64,000 nucleotides of DNA from contig NC_090180.1 in the NCBI RefSeq assembly GCF_024679245.1, positions 14,972,007-15,036,006 of the forward strand. The letters are read 5' to 3'. The first letter of the stretch is position 1, and each line of letters starts with the position of its first letter. The notes beneath the pieces were generated by a model. The model was not told where the DNA came from. It saw nothing but the letters and a program-made list of their open reading frames with translations, and did no database searches. Below, in pieces: positions 34,520 to 49,410 of this stretch. This stretch comes from Pseudorasbora parva. Taxonomy: Eukaryota; Chordata; Actinopteri; Cypriniformes; Gobionidae. Made by a program: the position numbers and the translations under genes.

Positions 34520-34960
34520 GTTGTTGATTAGACGGTAGTGTGGGCGGGACCTTGATATCGCTGCTACACTTTGCGCCCACTACTGAGCAGACTCAAGACC
34601 CAAGATGTCAGTTCCATATTTGAACACTGCAGGGCGACTTCACTTACGTCAATGGAAGATAATGAAGGTGTCGTCCATCTTTTTTTATACAGTCTTTGGT
34701 CAATCATCATTAGAGCGCCACCCTCAGGCTAAAGTATGTCTGATGTGTTCAGCTAGTAGAATATAAAGCTTACAAAACGTTTAGCATACTTAACTAGCGC
34801 CAAGATAAAGCGGCACCCTCCTCCAGTTTCTCTTGAAGCCAATATGGAAGTGACTTAAACTGCAATTCATCAACTGGCTACGATGCTACTATTCAAAACT
34901 ACTCTTCAGAATCCTATGGGTGACATCACAGACGCAACGTCCTTATTTTTTTACAGTCTA
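34520..34960. repeat. Dispersed repeat, copies 2 and 3
   Basis: 34530-34700 repeats the 33455-33620 sequence (GTGTGGGCGGGACC, TTGATATCGCTGCTAC, ending TTTTTTTATACAGTCTTTGG). 34790-34970 looks related (GAAGCCAATATGGAAGTGAC and TTTTTTTACAGTCTATGG) but more diverged. No coding and no clear target duplications. Confidence 0.5.
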
Positions 34961-34970
34961 TGGCCAAGAC

Positions 34971-36784
34971 CCAAAAATTTACGACCAGGAGCCTCTACTG
35001 AACTTTTGGGGGGAAAGTAGTGTTTTGTTTTCTTTGTGTACAATAAAGGGTTAATTCACCCAATGACTTTCTTTCTTCTTTGGAACACAAAGATATCTAG
35101 CAGAACATCCAAGCTGCTCTGTTCAATGCAATAAACATATCTGAAATTACTATAGACTTTCAAGGTACGTTTACGTGACGATGTACTAAAAACAGAAAGG
35201 TGTTTTTTTTTTTTTTTTAGATATGGATGACTACGTAGTCAAAACAACCCCCATTTATATGGATCCACAAACTATTAGAAACGCTACATTCTGTTGCCAG
35301 GCCAGTAGTTGGTGATGTCTCTTTGTACAGAAACACTATACACCTATACTGAACATATTACGTATGACATCACCGTTTTCACAAATAAAATAAAAAATGT
35401 ATTATAAATATATATTATGCTATTACATAATGTTATTACACAATCGTTTTCAGATTGTTTTCAGGGCCCCAAAACACCAGTGTCGTGTAAACGAATGACC
35501 AAAACGCATGAATTAAACGCACTCATTCTATGAAGAACAAAATAAAAAATAAAAATGAATTTAAAATGAAATTAATATAGTATAATCTGTTTAAACACTA
35601 AGATTCTGCAATAACACACATCTATGCGCTGCATTGTTTTACTATTTCACAATTTTAATAAAATGTTTCTTTCAAGGTACAGTACGTATAGAACATGTTA
35701 TGAAGGCTTGCAAAAATACAGAAATTAGAAAAGAAAAACAACAACTAAATAGAATATATTTCTTCACAGAGATACTGAGGTCACAGGGATTTGGTTGTGA
35801 GTCTCAAATACTGCATAACTTCTTTGATGTCTAAAATAATACAGATGTTGCAGCATCGATATATGGTAGCTCAGCCCATTCAAGGTGTGAATGATAAAAC
35901 GTAATGTTTTATGGAAAAATTTGTTCAATTCATAGACAAGATCAAACAGCAGTGGTCTTCGTTTTAAAACTGCCTTGGCAGAGGAAAGAAACATTTAAAT
36001 CCGAAGGAAAAGGCACTTTAAATCTAAAGCAACATCAGAATCATCTTTTCATTTGTAATAAGTAAGGAATGCTTTGAACAACCTAAGGCACATGGGTTTG
36101 AAAGTGCTGGGTAATGGAATCAGTTTCAGTTTCAACTTTTCTATGATGACTTTCCACATAGTGGCTTTTCATCGAGAACAAATCAGTATTTGTGTCATGC
36201 GATATCGCTTACTATATTGTTTTATTTACCCAGTATGACCATTGGTGATTGCAGAAGCCACATCAGATACATTATCCAGTACGATCTTTAAATTCCATTT
36301 ATTTCAGGCAGTCCCTTTGCATATGACATTATTAAGATGCTACTCGAGGAATATCTCTACATCTACTTATTAGACATTATGAGGGATTTCATCAGTTAGT
36401 GTAGTTGCAAGCTCTTTATATCATAATGTGATGGAGATATTTCAACCAAAAAAAAAGTGTAACTAAAGGCACCATTCGGTGAAAAGAGGAACTTAATCAC
36501 ATTATTCAAGCAATTTAGATGTTTTAAAATGGTGTTATTTCTTGGAATGACTTCAGTTTGGCCCAAACAGAAGACAAGGGATGCTGGTAAAAATGAGATG
36601 TAATGCTAATCATTACCACAATGGCAATTATTTAGTACTGATTGGAGTTTATTTACAGTAATAAATACTGTAAGAGCTAAATACAGTTAAGACATGGCGC
36701 AAAGTTATACTAACTAGCTAGAGCAGGACTTAAGGCAAAGTTGAGTAGAAGTAATTAAATAAGACAAGGGTATTGTTAGTTACA
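34971..36784 (-). other. gng12 downstream region, probable 3' UTR plus repeat scraps
   Basis: 35048-35160 is a fragment of the TTCACCC-type repeat (GGGTTAATTCACCC, TTTGGAACACAAAGATAT). A minus-strand AATAAA lies at about 36224-36229, roughly 560 bp past the gng12 stop and a plausible poly(A) signal, but others occur further on. The 3' UTR is not delimited. Confidence 0.4.
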
Positions 36785-38442
36785 CTACAATATAGTGCAG
36801 GGCTTTTTGTCCTTAAAGGGGTTTTCTGAGGCAGGGATGCCCATGAGCAGGGGGTCGTATTTGGCATTTTCTCCACAGTAACGCATGAGATCAGCAGAGG
36901 CCTTGGAAACCTGTAAGAGATGTCAGAATGTAAAAAAAGTGAATGATTAATGATTATGCATGAATGATTAAATCACAAAGAAACTATTATATACTGTTTC
37001 TTTTTACTACAAAACAAGAATTTACACTTCCATTAAAAAAAGATATGTTCATTAATAAGGCTGCATTTATTTTGTTTAACCAATTTAATGTATATTTGCT
37101 GAATAAAAGTATTAATTAAAAAAAAAAAATCTTATTGACCCCACACTTTTCAAGGTTATCCTTACCATAAATTTTTTAACAATGATTTCCACTATCACAG
37201 CAACACAGTCATGCACATATATCCTTACTGTATGTACTCTATTGTTCTATTTTTACATAATAATACATTTAGTAGACAGATGTATTTACAGTAATAAAGA
37301 CAATAAATAATAAAAGTTCTAAATTGGCATTAATGGTTCTATGAAGAGCTTAACACTTAGCACTTTCCATAGTACAAAAGGTTCTTTATAGTGGAATTTT
37401 GTTTTAAGATTATTAAAATATTCTTTATGCAAATAAATAAAATTGTGACTGAAAGGTTCTTTGGGGAAACAAAAATATCTCATGCCATTGCTGTGAAAAA
37501 CACCTTTTTGGAACCCATTATTTTTACTAGTGTACCAAGAAATTAATTAATAATGCCTAATAAAAATGTTCCTTATGTTTGATTCTGAAGCCTGTTGCAT
37601 GAAGCTAGTTGAACAAACTGAATTTCAGAGTAGGCTTAGAGTTGACCAATCCATAATCAATCCAACCTGGTTTAGATCAGTTTCAATGGGCTCAAAACAC
37701 TCCGCATAAACATTCTCTGTCAACTCGAGTTTAATCTGGAGTTGCTTAAGCGTGTGCACTTGAAATTGTGACATCATCAGTGAACAGCCAGTACAATTCA
37801 CTCTCTGCTGACAATCAAGAGATCATTATGGAAAAAAAATAATGAATTTGAAATGCATTTACAAGGCAGGAATAAACACTGCTGCTGCAGTGAAAGTTTG
37901 AGAAGGCAGCTGAAAGAAATGAAAGTAAATTAATAAGCCTTATTTATAGTTTCACAAAAGCTCAAAAGAATAAGCTTAATCTGTACAAAAGCTTATATAT
38001 CAAAGCTTGCATGCATATAGTTATTCACTCTAAACTGCTTTAATTTGGAGCAGATACAGAGATACAGGGTTAGTGGCTTCATTGCATCAGATGTCATCAG
38101 ATTTGCTCACATCTGATTTGTCTCATTTTGTTTTGCGATCTCTAACCCAGAATAAAACCTGTTCCAGAGCAGGTTAGCAGTGTAGCGCAAGATACCATGG
38201 CAATGAAACCGCTAAAATCTAACCCACCTTCATGAGTCAGAGAAACCAGAGTTTGCTCAAACTAATCTCAAACTAACCAGCAACTGAAGCCAGCTTCATG
38301 CAACAGGCATTAATTCACTCAACAACAAAAAAAGACTTGCAAAACATACCTTTATCCTCTCAATACTGGCTTCGACTTTCAGCTGATGTACCATCCTCCT
38401 AGCGTGTGCCAGATTGTTTGAACCCGCCATTTTAGAGGACAT
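36785..38442 (-). CDS. gng12: G-protein gamma subunit 12
   Basis: Two coding exons on the minus strand: 38442-38350 (31 codons) and 36910-36785 (41 codons plus TAG), separated by a phase-0 intron with GT/AG borders. The 72-residue product equals the human length. It opens [10 protein letters not shown], has the coiled-coil helix [18 protein letters not shown] (14-31), then [10 protein letters not shown], the NPFKDKK motif (61-67) and a CaaX box C69-T-I-L72 whose final Leu predicts geranylgeranylation. It pairs with a G-beta subunit at the plasma membrane in heterotrimeric signalling; family members with this N-terminus are protein kinase C substrates. The coding exon begins at 38458 after an AG acceptor, so the 5' UTR is spliced from further upstream (see 58997). 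A DNA transposon sits in the coding intron. Confidence 0.96.
37590..38308. mobile_element. DNA transposon in the gng12 coding intron, complete copy
   Basis: Ends GCCTGTTGCATGAAGCTAG and GCCAGCTTCATGCAACAGGC (inverted), 719 bp, non-coding. It shares long interior stretches with the truncated copy at 7637-8480. The TIR style is Harbinger-like, but no 3-bp target duplication could be shown. It ends 41 bp before the splice donor region of the first coding exon (38349). Confidence 0.8.
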
Positions 38443-38688
38443 TTTTAAAACCATATAACTGCAACAACAAAAAACACACAAACATGCAGTTACAGAATCT
38501 GCAGATGTCATAAAACACTTATGTTGTTATACGCCAGTGTCAGGAAACAGAACAGAAAGTTATGACATCTCATTGACACATACTTCTTACAAACTTGTCA
38601 ATTCAATTCCCTTACAGTAACATATGAAATTAAGGGCAATTTCACAATCTTTCTAATAAAAACATGTGAAAGTACTTTCATCAGTTAA

Positions 38689-39453
38689 AAGGGTTACTTC
38701 AGCGATTAGCATATGGCTTTGTATCAGTAGAAACCCTGGAGTATATTCAAATGATTGTGCTTTCCCCCCTCATATCCCCGAGACAAGAGATTTATGCATT
38801 TTATTTCTGGAAAAATTCCTCCTATGATGCAAATTGACGATATTTGCATCATAGGAGGAATGTTTGGCCAGAGGCTAAAGACTACAGCCAGCCATTTCCG
38901 CATGTTTTGAACCCGCGCATGGGGGATGGAGATCACACACTCAGAGCTCAGCTGCAGGCACTCATTTAAACGGAGTTATGGTGAGCAATCTAAGTCTTTT
39001 AACTTCTCAAATTAATTTCTATGAAAGTTAAGCTTGCAAAGGCATGAACTGAAACGCGCCAGACTGAACTCGCGTTGTGAATGTATGCCGCGATTACCTC
39101 AGCTCTAATCACGAGAGCTCATTCAGCTCATTTATCTCACTCGTGCAGTTAGTGCTCAGTGCTGGGATACTCGCGCAGTGACTCATTCATAATATCGAAC
39201 AGACACCTTCAGTTTTTAATTGTAGTGTCTTCTCCAACTCAGTCACAGTCATCAAGTAGGTGGCTTTAGGAATGGCCTCACAGGGCAGCGAAGCATTCTG
39301 GGAATTGTAGTTTTTCCTCCCTATGAGACAAACATACATTTTCTGTCTTTTCTCAGTCTAGAAAGCACCAAATTCAAAAATAATTTAACATTTCGACTAC
39401 ATTGAAGACCCAGTTTAAATACAGACTCATCTTCCCAGCGCTGAAGTACCCCT
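38689..39453. mobile_element. TTAA-flanked non-autonomous element, copy 2, uninterrupted
   Basis: TTAA at 38685-38688 and 39454-39457. Ends AGGGTTACTTCAGCG and CGCTGAAGTACCCCT are inverted. It is the reverse-orientation homologue of 18192-19585 without the Tc1 insert. It preserves the empty site (CTACAGCC on this strand) and the central palindrome at 38819-38862. About 765 bp, no coding. It lies in the presumed long first intron of gng12. Confidence 0.88.
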
Positions 39454-40714
39454 TTAACAGTTAACACCATTGGAGTCAGTATTCGGCACATGCACTGCCC
39501 TCTACAGTCTCACACCAACTAGAAGGTTATAAACTCAATACGCAATCTGATGGACACTAAAGAGAAGCTTAATTCTCAGCAGATAAAAGGATGAAACCTT
39601 CTCAGGAAGCAGTATAATACTGGTATTCAAGTGCTTGTACTGTGGAAAACTGTGGAGCTTTTAGTGGCTAATAGGAACCACAATTGGATTTATTTTAACG
39701 CCACTGTTTAATTTGCATTTCTCTCGTTCCTTGCTTTCATTACAAATATACTTTATGCCATGCACTCATACAAATCTAACCTGAAAGACTAGAGTATTTT
39801 AACAGGACAAACAGGATAAAACAAAAGAATAGCTTATCCATTCAAAGCATTGATGGATTATGATGGTCAAAAAGGTTTCCCTTTTTATTTTTCATGTTTA
39901 ATATTTTACAATTATTTCAGTTTATAAAAATCTCTCTCTTCATTCTGTTCGCAGGCGACAAGTTTAAAAGCATTGTATGCCATAAGAAACCCATCTGTAA
40001 TCAGGTCAGGTGAATCAAACCAGCATCATTTTGCATAAATAATTCAAAGATGTATTACATAAAACCTGTTTCCAGGTTCCTGCATTCCCTAAAGGAAACT
40101 GGAAAAACTTCATGAGTAAAGCACAATGAGGAAGTCAACAGCATCCATTGCTTGTCACTCATACTATAACAAAATATAAAAGGTTTTTTTTCACTGACTT
40201 AAGCGTAAAGGAAGAGGAAATATTGCAGTGCTGTTTTTGTCAGACGGGGTTTTAGGTTACTAGTCCTCAAAGACAAAACATGTTTTTTTGTTTGTTTTTT
40301 TCAGATGGGACATGTCCTACTTTACCTGGCTTGAGGAAGTTTGGCAGTGGCATGATATCACACACTTACAAAACTGGGACAGTGTTACAGTGCTCTCTGT
40401 GGGGAAATCTTACATAATTACAAAAGTTCTTCCAGAATATCCAGACCCCAGTCAATCGACAAACTGCAGGAGATTGTTTCTGCACTAAAACTGCTCACTT
40501 TAAGCTATTCTTCAGTTATGCCAAAGAAACTGATTCAACTATTATGACGAAATAGAAGTTCACCAAAAATCATAGCTTTTCCAATTATTGTGAATGGCAT
40601 AAACAGGTTTGAGGAAAATCTTCAGGTCATTTCCCATTGCTATTATTATGGAAGCAAGAATTGAGAGAATATTTTAATTTAAAATGTTCCCCCTCAGAAT
40701 TGGACTGTATATCT
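39454..40714. other. Presumed gng12 intron, no gene seen
   Basis: No splice-bounded exon or domain was found. The frame at 40288-40488 is short and featureless. Confidence 0.4.
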
Positions 40715-40870
40715 TGCAATTGCGAGGTTCTCTATATTCTGACTTTTTTCTTGCAATTGCAAGTTTAAATCTCGCAATTCTGACTTCACAATTTACAATT
40801 GCGAGTTTATATTGGATTTATTTCTCAGAATTACTCACAATTGTGAGATAAAGTCACAATTATCTTTTGA
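40715..40870. repeat. Degenerate tandem repeat of a CTCGCAATTCTGACTTT-like unit
   Basis: Words TTGCAATTGC, CTCGCAATTCTGACTT, CAATTGCGAGTTTATAT and CACAATTGTGAGATAAAG recur in both directions over about 155 bp. This is a known type of fish low-complexity repeat. Confidence 0.55.
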
Positions 40871-45121
<4,251 letters not shown>

Positions 45122-45600
45122 GGGCCCTATTTTATCGATCTGAGCACATGGTCTGAAGCGCGTGGCACAGGTGCACTTAGGGCGTGTTATGGTTGTGTTT
45201 TGGGCATAATCAACAAACCAATCAGAGTCTCATCTCCCATTCCCTTTAAAAGGCAGTTGTGCTTGCACCATGGCAGAATCGCTATTTACGTGGCGGAATT
45301 TGTAAGTGGAAAGACTGAACGCTTCTCCATCCTTTTATTTTTAATATTTCAAATGTTTGTGTGCTGCTGTGTGTGTAATAAGCAGAGTGTATGTCCATTG
45401 TGCACCTGCCAATAGGCGCACATTATTGTGTTTAAATAACACAAATAATACTGCGCTATTGACTTTAGACCAGGTTTTTGTTGGTCAATGACGCAGTTCT
45501 TTTCAGTTGCCTCAAAATAGCAACGCGGCAACAATGCGCCTGAAAACGCCTTTTCCGACCATGGGCAAACAGATGGGTGCGAGACGTGAGTGTATTTATT
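45122..45600. repeat. Left part of a DNA transposon (GGGCCCTATTTTA end)
   Basis: GGGCCCTATTTTATCGATCT followed by GGCACAGGTGCACTTAGGGC is the recognisable left end of an abundant cyprinid element. The inverted right end is not present nearby, so it is truncated. Confidence 0.5.
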
Positions 45601-45717
45601 ATATAAGCAATGTCGCGCTACACATGAAAACGATAACTCCGTCGGGCCTATACTGCACGTGTAATTCAGTAGCCCCGCCCACCAACTCAAGCAAGCTGGT
45701 CAACAACAATTTAAGAT

Positions 45718-45936
45718 GTTGCGCTATTCCTGTTTGTGGAGGAACACAGTCGCTGCATAAGCTTCCTTCTGATCCTAATATTAGGAATGTGTGGTTGAAC
45801 TTTATTTTTAGTGAAGTTCCAGCTCACATGGGGAAGACATTTTTACTTCATTTCACTGCGGGATCGTTTGTAAACAAATCTCTGGTCGATGCTGGATTTG
45901 GATCCGACCAACAGGAATGGTGCAAAACACGTGAGT
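45718..45936 (+). pseudogene. THAP-type zinc finger of a DNA transposon, zinc ligand lost
   Basis: The frame reads CAIPVCGGTQSLHKLPSD then RNVWLNFIFSEVPAHMGK, TFLLHFTAGSF and AGFGSDQQEW. C-x4-C, the invariant LP and W.NFIF, and F..HFT..SF match a THAP domain, but the third ligand Cys of the expected C-x2-H pair is missing (F-L-L-H). THAP domains bind DNA and occur in P-element and Kolobok transposases. A splice-donor-like GTGAGT follows at 45930-45935. No downstream transposase core was recognised. The copy is taken as a relic. Confidence 0.6.
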
Positions 45937-46218
45937 AAAACGTGTTTTTATATGTGATAATATTGCATTGTTATAAATCGTTTTGCTTGTGTACGTGTCT
46001 TACAGAACATACATTTAGCACGCTGGACTCGTATGGGCCAGGGCTCGCAAAGCCCGTCAGGCCGATGAATATCATTATATTCCGTTCTTGTTCTGTTATT
46101 CTTTCTCTCTCTCGCTCATTGACATCTGAAGGCCAGCGCGCGTGCCGAAAGTGTGTGCGTGTGCGGTTCACGCTTATATCGTCCGATCTTGCGGGCTATG
46201 TGTAACAATAATATCTGT

Positions 46219-47017
46219 CTGCAGAGCCGCAGTTTCACCCCAGCCGCAGTTTTGCCCGCGCATACCCAGTTTCACTAAAGTGGTTTTGCCTGCGCATGCG
46301 CAGTTTCACTACAGTGGTTTCACGGCACGCGGATACGTTTGATTTTTAAATCTTAATTCTGTCCTAAAACTATCTATTGATTATCGTTGCTCCAGCTGTT
46401 ATTTTTTTTGCATCTGCTGTTGCCCAGAGGCCTTCAGGCTCCTTTACTGATAAAAAACAATGCTGTCATGAACACTTAAATATTTCTATTACGTTTTTTC
46501 CCCCAAAAAACAAACAGCCTGGTATAATAATTAAACCCCATGTATTTTCAATGCCTGGTATAAAAAAACGAACTTTCGAATATAGACATTTCAAAGGTTT
46601 CTATAATTATTGGTAAAGACTTAAGTCAAGATAACTAATTCCTCAAGTTGATTAATTCTGCCTGGAGTAAATGCATAAACTTGAACACAAATAAAACGTA
46701 CTTTTAAACAGGCTTAAAGTGTGAGTATATTATTAATTTGTTGGAGACATAACCAAGAAACGATTTTAATTTACATGTATTTATTACATTTACCATTTAC
46801 ATTTTAAACATTTCATTATTTTACCAGTTGATCACTATAATAACTATAAAATCAAACAAGTGCATTTACAATAAATAAATAAATAAAATTGTAGTTTTAT
46901 TCCCTTCCAGTGCCGTAACATGCATCTCGAAGACATAACGACGCAATGCGCATGCGCGGTTAGAACTGCTGTGGTAAAACTGTGGTTAGGGTAAAACTGT
47001 GGCTCATGGCTCTGCAG
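46219..47017. mobile_element. TIR element with CAGTTTCAC subterminal repeats
   Basis: CTGCAGAGCCGCAGTTTCAC at 46219 is mirrored by GTGGCTCATGGCTCTGCAG ending at 47017. Each side carries several GCAGTTT(C/T)AC or CGCATGCGC(A/G) words in mirrored order (46240-46325 and 46940-47010). The interior is AT-rich and non-coding. The class is undetermined; no target duplication was found. Confidence 0.65.
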
Positions 47018-47424
47018 TCAGACCCTTCTCATGTGTAATATAAAAATAATAGTCCAATCAATCGCGTGTCGATGAGAAATAAAACATTGTGTTTGTTTGA
47101 TAAAGACGTTTACGAGTCCTGTGATCGAGATAATCATTCTGGTTGCCGCTTCTCCCTCATTCTCTCCTCTCCCTGAAGTGACAAGGGGAGCTTAAGCTCA
47201 TTAAATATGCAAATCTTATCCAATCCTAGCCGTGGGCATTTACTTCCAAGTCTCCAGTGCGTCACGCCCATCAAAACCAGCGTTTTGGAGAGTCTCAAAA
47301 CCAGTATAGAAAATAGCCTATTACTTATTAGTTATGATGTTTTTGAATGTAAAAACCACACAAACATCATTAGTTGACCTCAGACAACAGTATAAAAAAA
47401 AAAGCCAGTTCATGACACCTTTAA
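47018..47424. repeat. Right end of a TTAA-type element
   Basis: AAGCCAGTTCATGACACCT at 47402-47420 runs into TTAA at 47421-47424, the mirrored form of TTAA-AGGTGTCATGAACTGGC. With the THAP relic at 45718 this is probably the right end of one Kolobok-like element, later broken by the insertion at 46219-47017. The left end was not found. Confidence 0.5.
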
Positions 47425-49047
47425 AGGGTCATTCAGGAAAAACATGGCTAAATTTGTAATTAACACCAACTTACAAGATGATAAATCGCAAATGAACGCA
47501 CACAAAGTTCTCATTTTCCAACAATGGAATATAAACTAAATTGGTTTAAATTACTGTTGAATTAGAGATCATTTAAATGGGAGTCCTGCTCTTGACTCTC
47601 CTTCAATGTAAGAATATGTGATTTTTTGCACATTTTATATTCACCAGGTTTAGAAAGGTAAATAATTTGAAGCATTATTTTGCAGGTTATAAGCTAAAGT
47701 TTAGTACTTCAAGTTAGGAGTTTGTTCCAGTCCCAGCAAGCACAATTAATGAGTAACGCCACAGTAACAACAGTGTTTCTTTTTGACTCTACAGACATCT
47801 GAACGGTGTAGCTTACAGGAGAGGGTTGTGTGTCAAATGTCAAATATTTCCATAAAGAGTGTGAACAAGAGAACACATGGGATGAAGAGGAACGATGTTG
47901 TAGTTTACAAGATCTCAGGAACACATAAAACGAGCTAAGACATGAAATGAGAAATAAATTGAGACCAAAAGAGATTGACATGCAATATATGTTTTGCATG
48001 TGTTTGCATAAACCATTCAGGTTCACAAAAATAATCAACCTATAACAATGAGCACACCAACATTCAGGTTTGTACAGCAATTCTTAAAAGAATATATTCT
48101 TATAAAAGAGACCATGCATGCTTCCGTTAAAATGAAACCTTGTCGAGCCAGCCTCCCTTCACTAAAAGAAGGAATTCCAAACATGAACGCCTCCAGAGTT
48201 TCTGCATGTCACATGAACGGATGTTTCATCATGGGATCAAAGATCCTTTCCATGAACTCATCATCACATGATGACACCCATATGATATACTGGTCACCTG
48301 GCTTCACAGCATCAAAAGTTCTCACTAATGGAATAAAGCCTACAGGAGATTGTCAGGTTTGGGCAGTGAGCCACATATAATGTGGAAAACCAATGCATGA
48401 CAGGATCTCATAAATACAATTGTTTACTGTGCCACTACTAAATGTGATGCAACATGCCAGAAATACTATAGCCAAAAAAAAAACTAAAAAAAACGTTATA
48501 TTATGGGTCAAATGCAAAATGCCACTGCTACAATACTAGCCGTCATTTTACTCGAATAACTCTCGCTCTAAATATAGTCCGGCTGAGTAACCCACTTCTA
48601 GCCAAAATAACCTTGAATTTGGTTACATCATTTTTGCCAAAATAACTCCATGATATTCAATCATGTAAGCAAAGTCAACAGTGATTACAAGGTGTTTGAT
48701 TTAATTTCTATGACATGTTCATGACTAGTCTATTCTTGAGCCGTGGCAAGATGTCTTCAATTTTCACTGACAGCCCAAATTTAGCTTGTTTTAACCTAGA
48801 AGTCAGGGCTGTTTTTGTACGGCTATTGGACATCCTTTAAACACATAATTGCTGGGTAAGGTGTTGCAAGAGTATTTTAGGTGGTTGTTTACAGGCCCAA
48901 GTCGAAAGGGTGTACCTAAATTACCAAAACTATGTCCCTCCTTCAATGAAAGTTTATGGGATTTAAAAAAAAAAATTAAAGTCCAAACGCTTAGACACTT
49001 AGCACTAGAACATCTCATGTTTTTAATGTTTCTCTCATGCATTTAAG
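47425..49047. other. Presumed gng12 intron, no gene seen
   Basis: Frames 47709-48080 (minus) and 48048-48380 (plus) are longer than most but lack domains, and the second has no splice support. 48848-48900 (GGGTAAGGTGTTGCAAGAG) resembles a minisatellite scrap also seen at 44935. Confidence 0.4.
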
Positions 49048-49410
49048 CTAATACTTAGGGTTATGGGTCACAAAAATCACAAAAAATACTACGTTTTGGA
49101 CATTGCTTTTAGTAGCATAAGCTAGAATAGTGAAAAAATGAGGGATTTTTTTTGTGGATGAGGTTAAGTGCTCCCAGAGATAAGTTTTCAGCTGTCTTTT
49201 GAATGTTGTCAGTGATTCAGCAATTCCACCAGCAAGGTACAGTGAACGAAAATGTTTTGGAGAGTGATTTTGTGCCTTTGTGTTGGTAACAGCCATCGCT
49301 CCTTTGCTGAGCAAAGGCTTCTGGTGGGGATGTAGACTTCTAGGAATGAATCATCTGAAGCGTTTTGATTGTACACGATGGAAGTCCAGCCCAAAGTGCA
49401 TTGCATTGCG
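49048..49410 (-). pseudogene. L2-like LINE reverse transcriptase C-terminal fragment
   Basis: Minus-strand reading gives VYIPTRSLCSAKERWLLP then, after a frame change, KHFRSLYLAGGIAESLTTFKRQLKTYLWEHL. The last part is the C-terminal FK.QLKT.L signature shared with the LINE at 2520-4041, but the two differ enough to be separate families. The fragment has no palm domain. Confidence 0.65.

Noticed and set aside
45507..45717. N-terminal extension of the THAP frame as a possible host THAP gene
   Set aside because: The extension reads through transposon-end sequence, the domain lacks a zinc ligand, and TTAA-type ends occur nearby. A transposon relic is the simpler reading.
48048..48380. 110-codon frame with several Cys and Met
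   Set aside because: No recognisable family, no upstream promoter or splice site, and inside the presumed gng12 intron.
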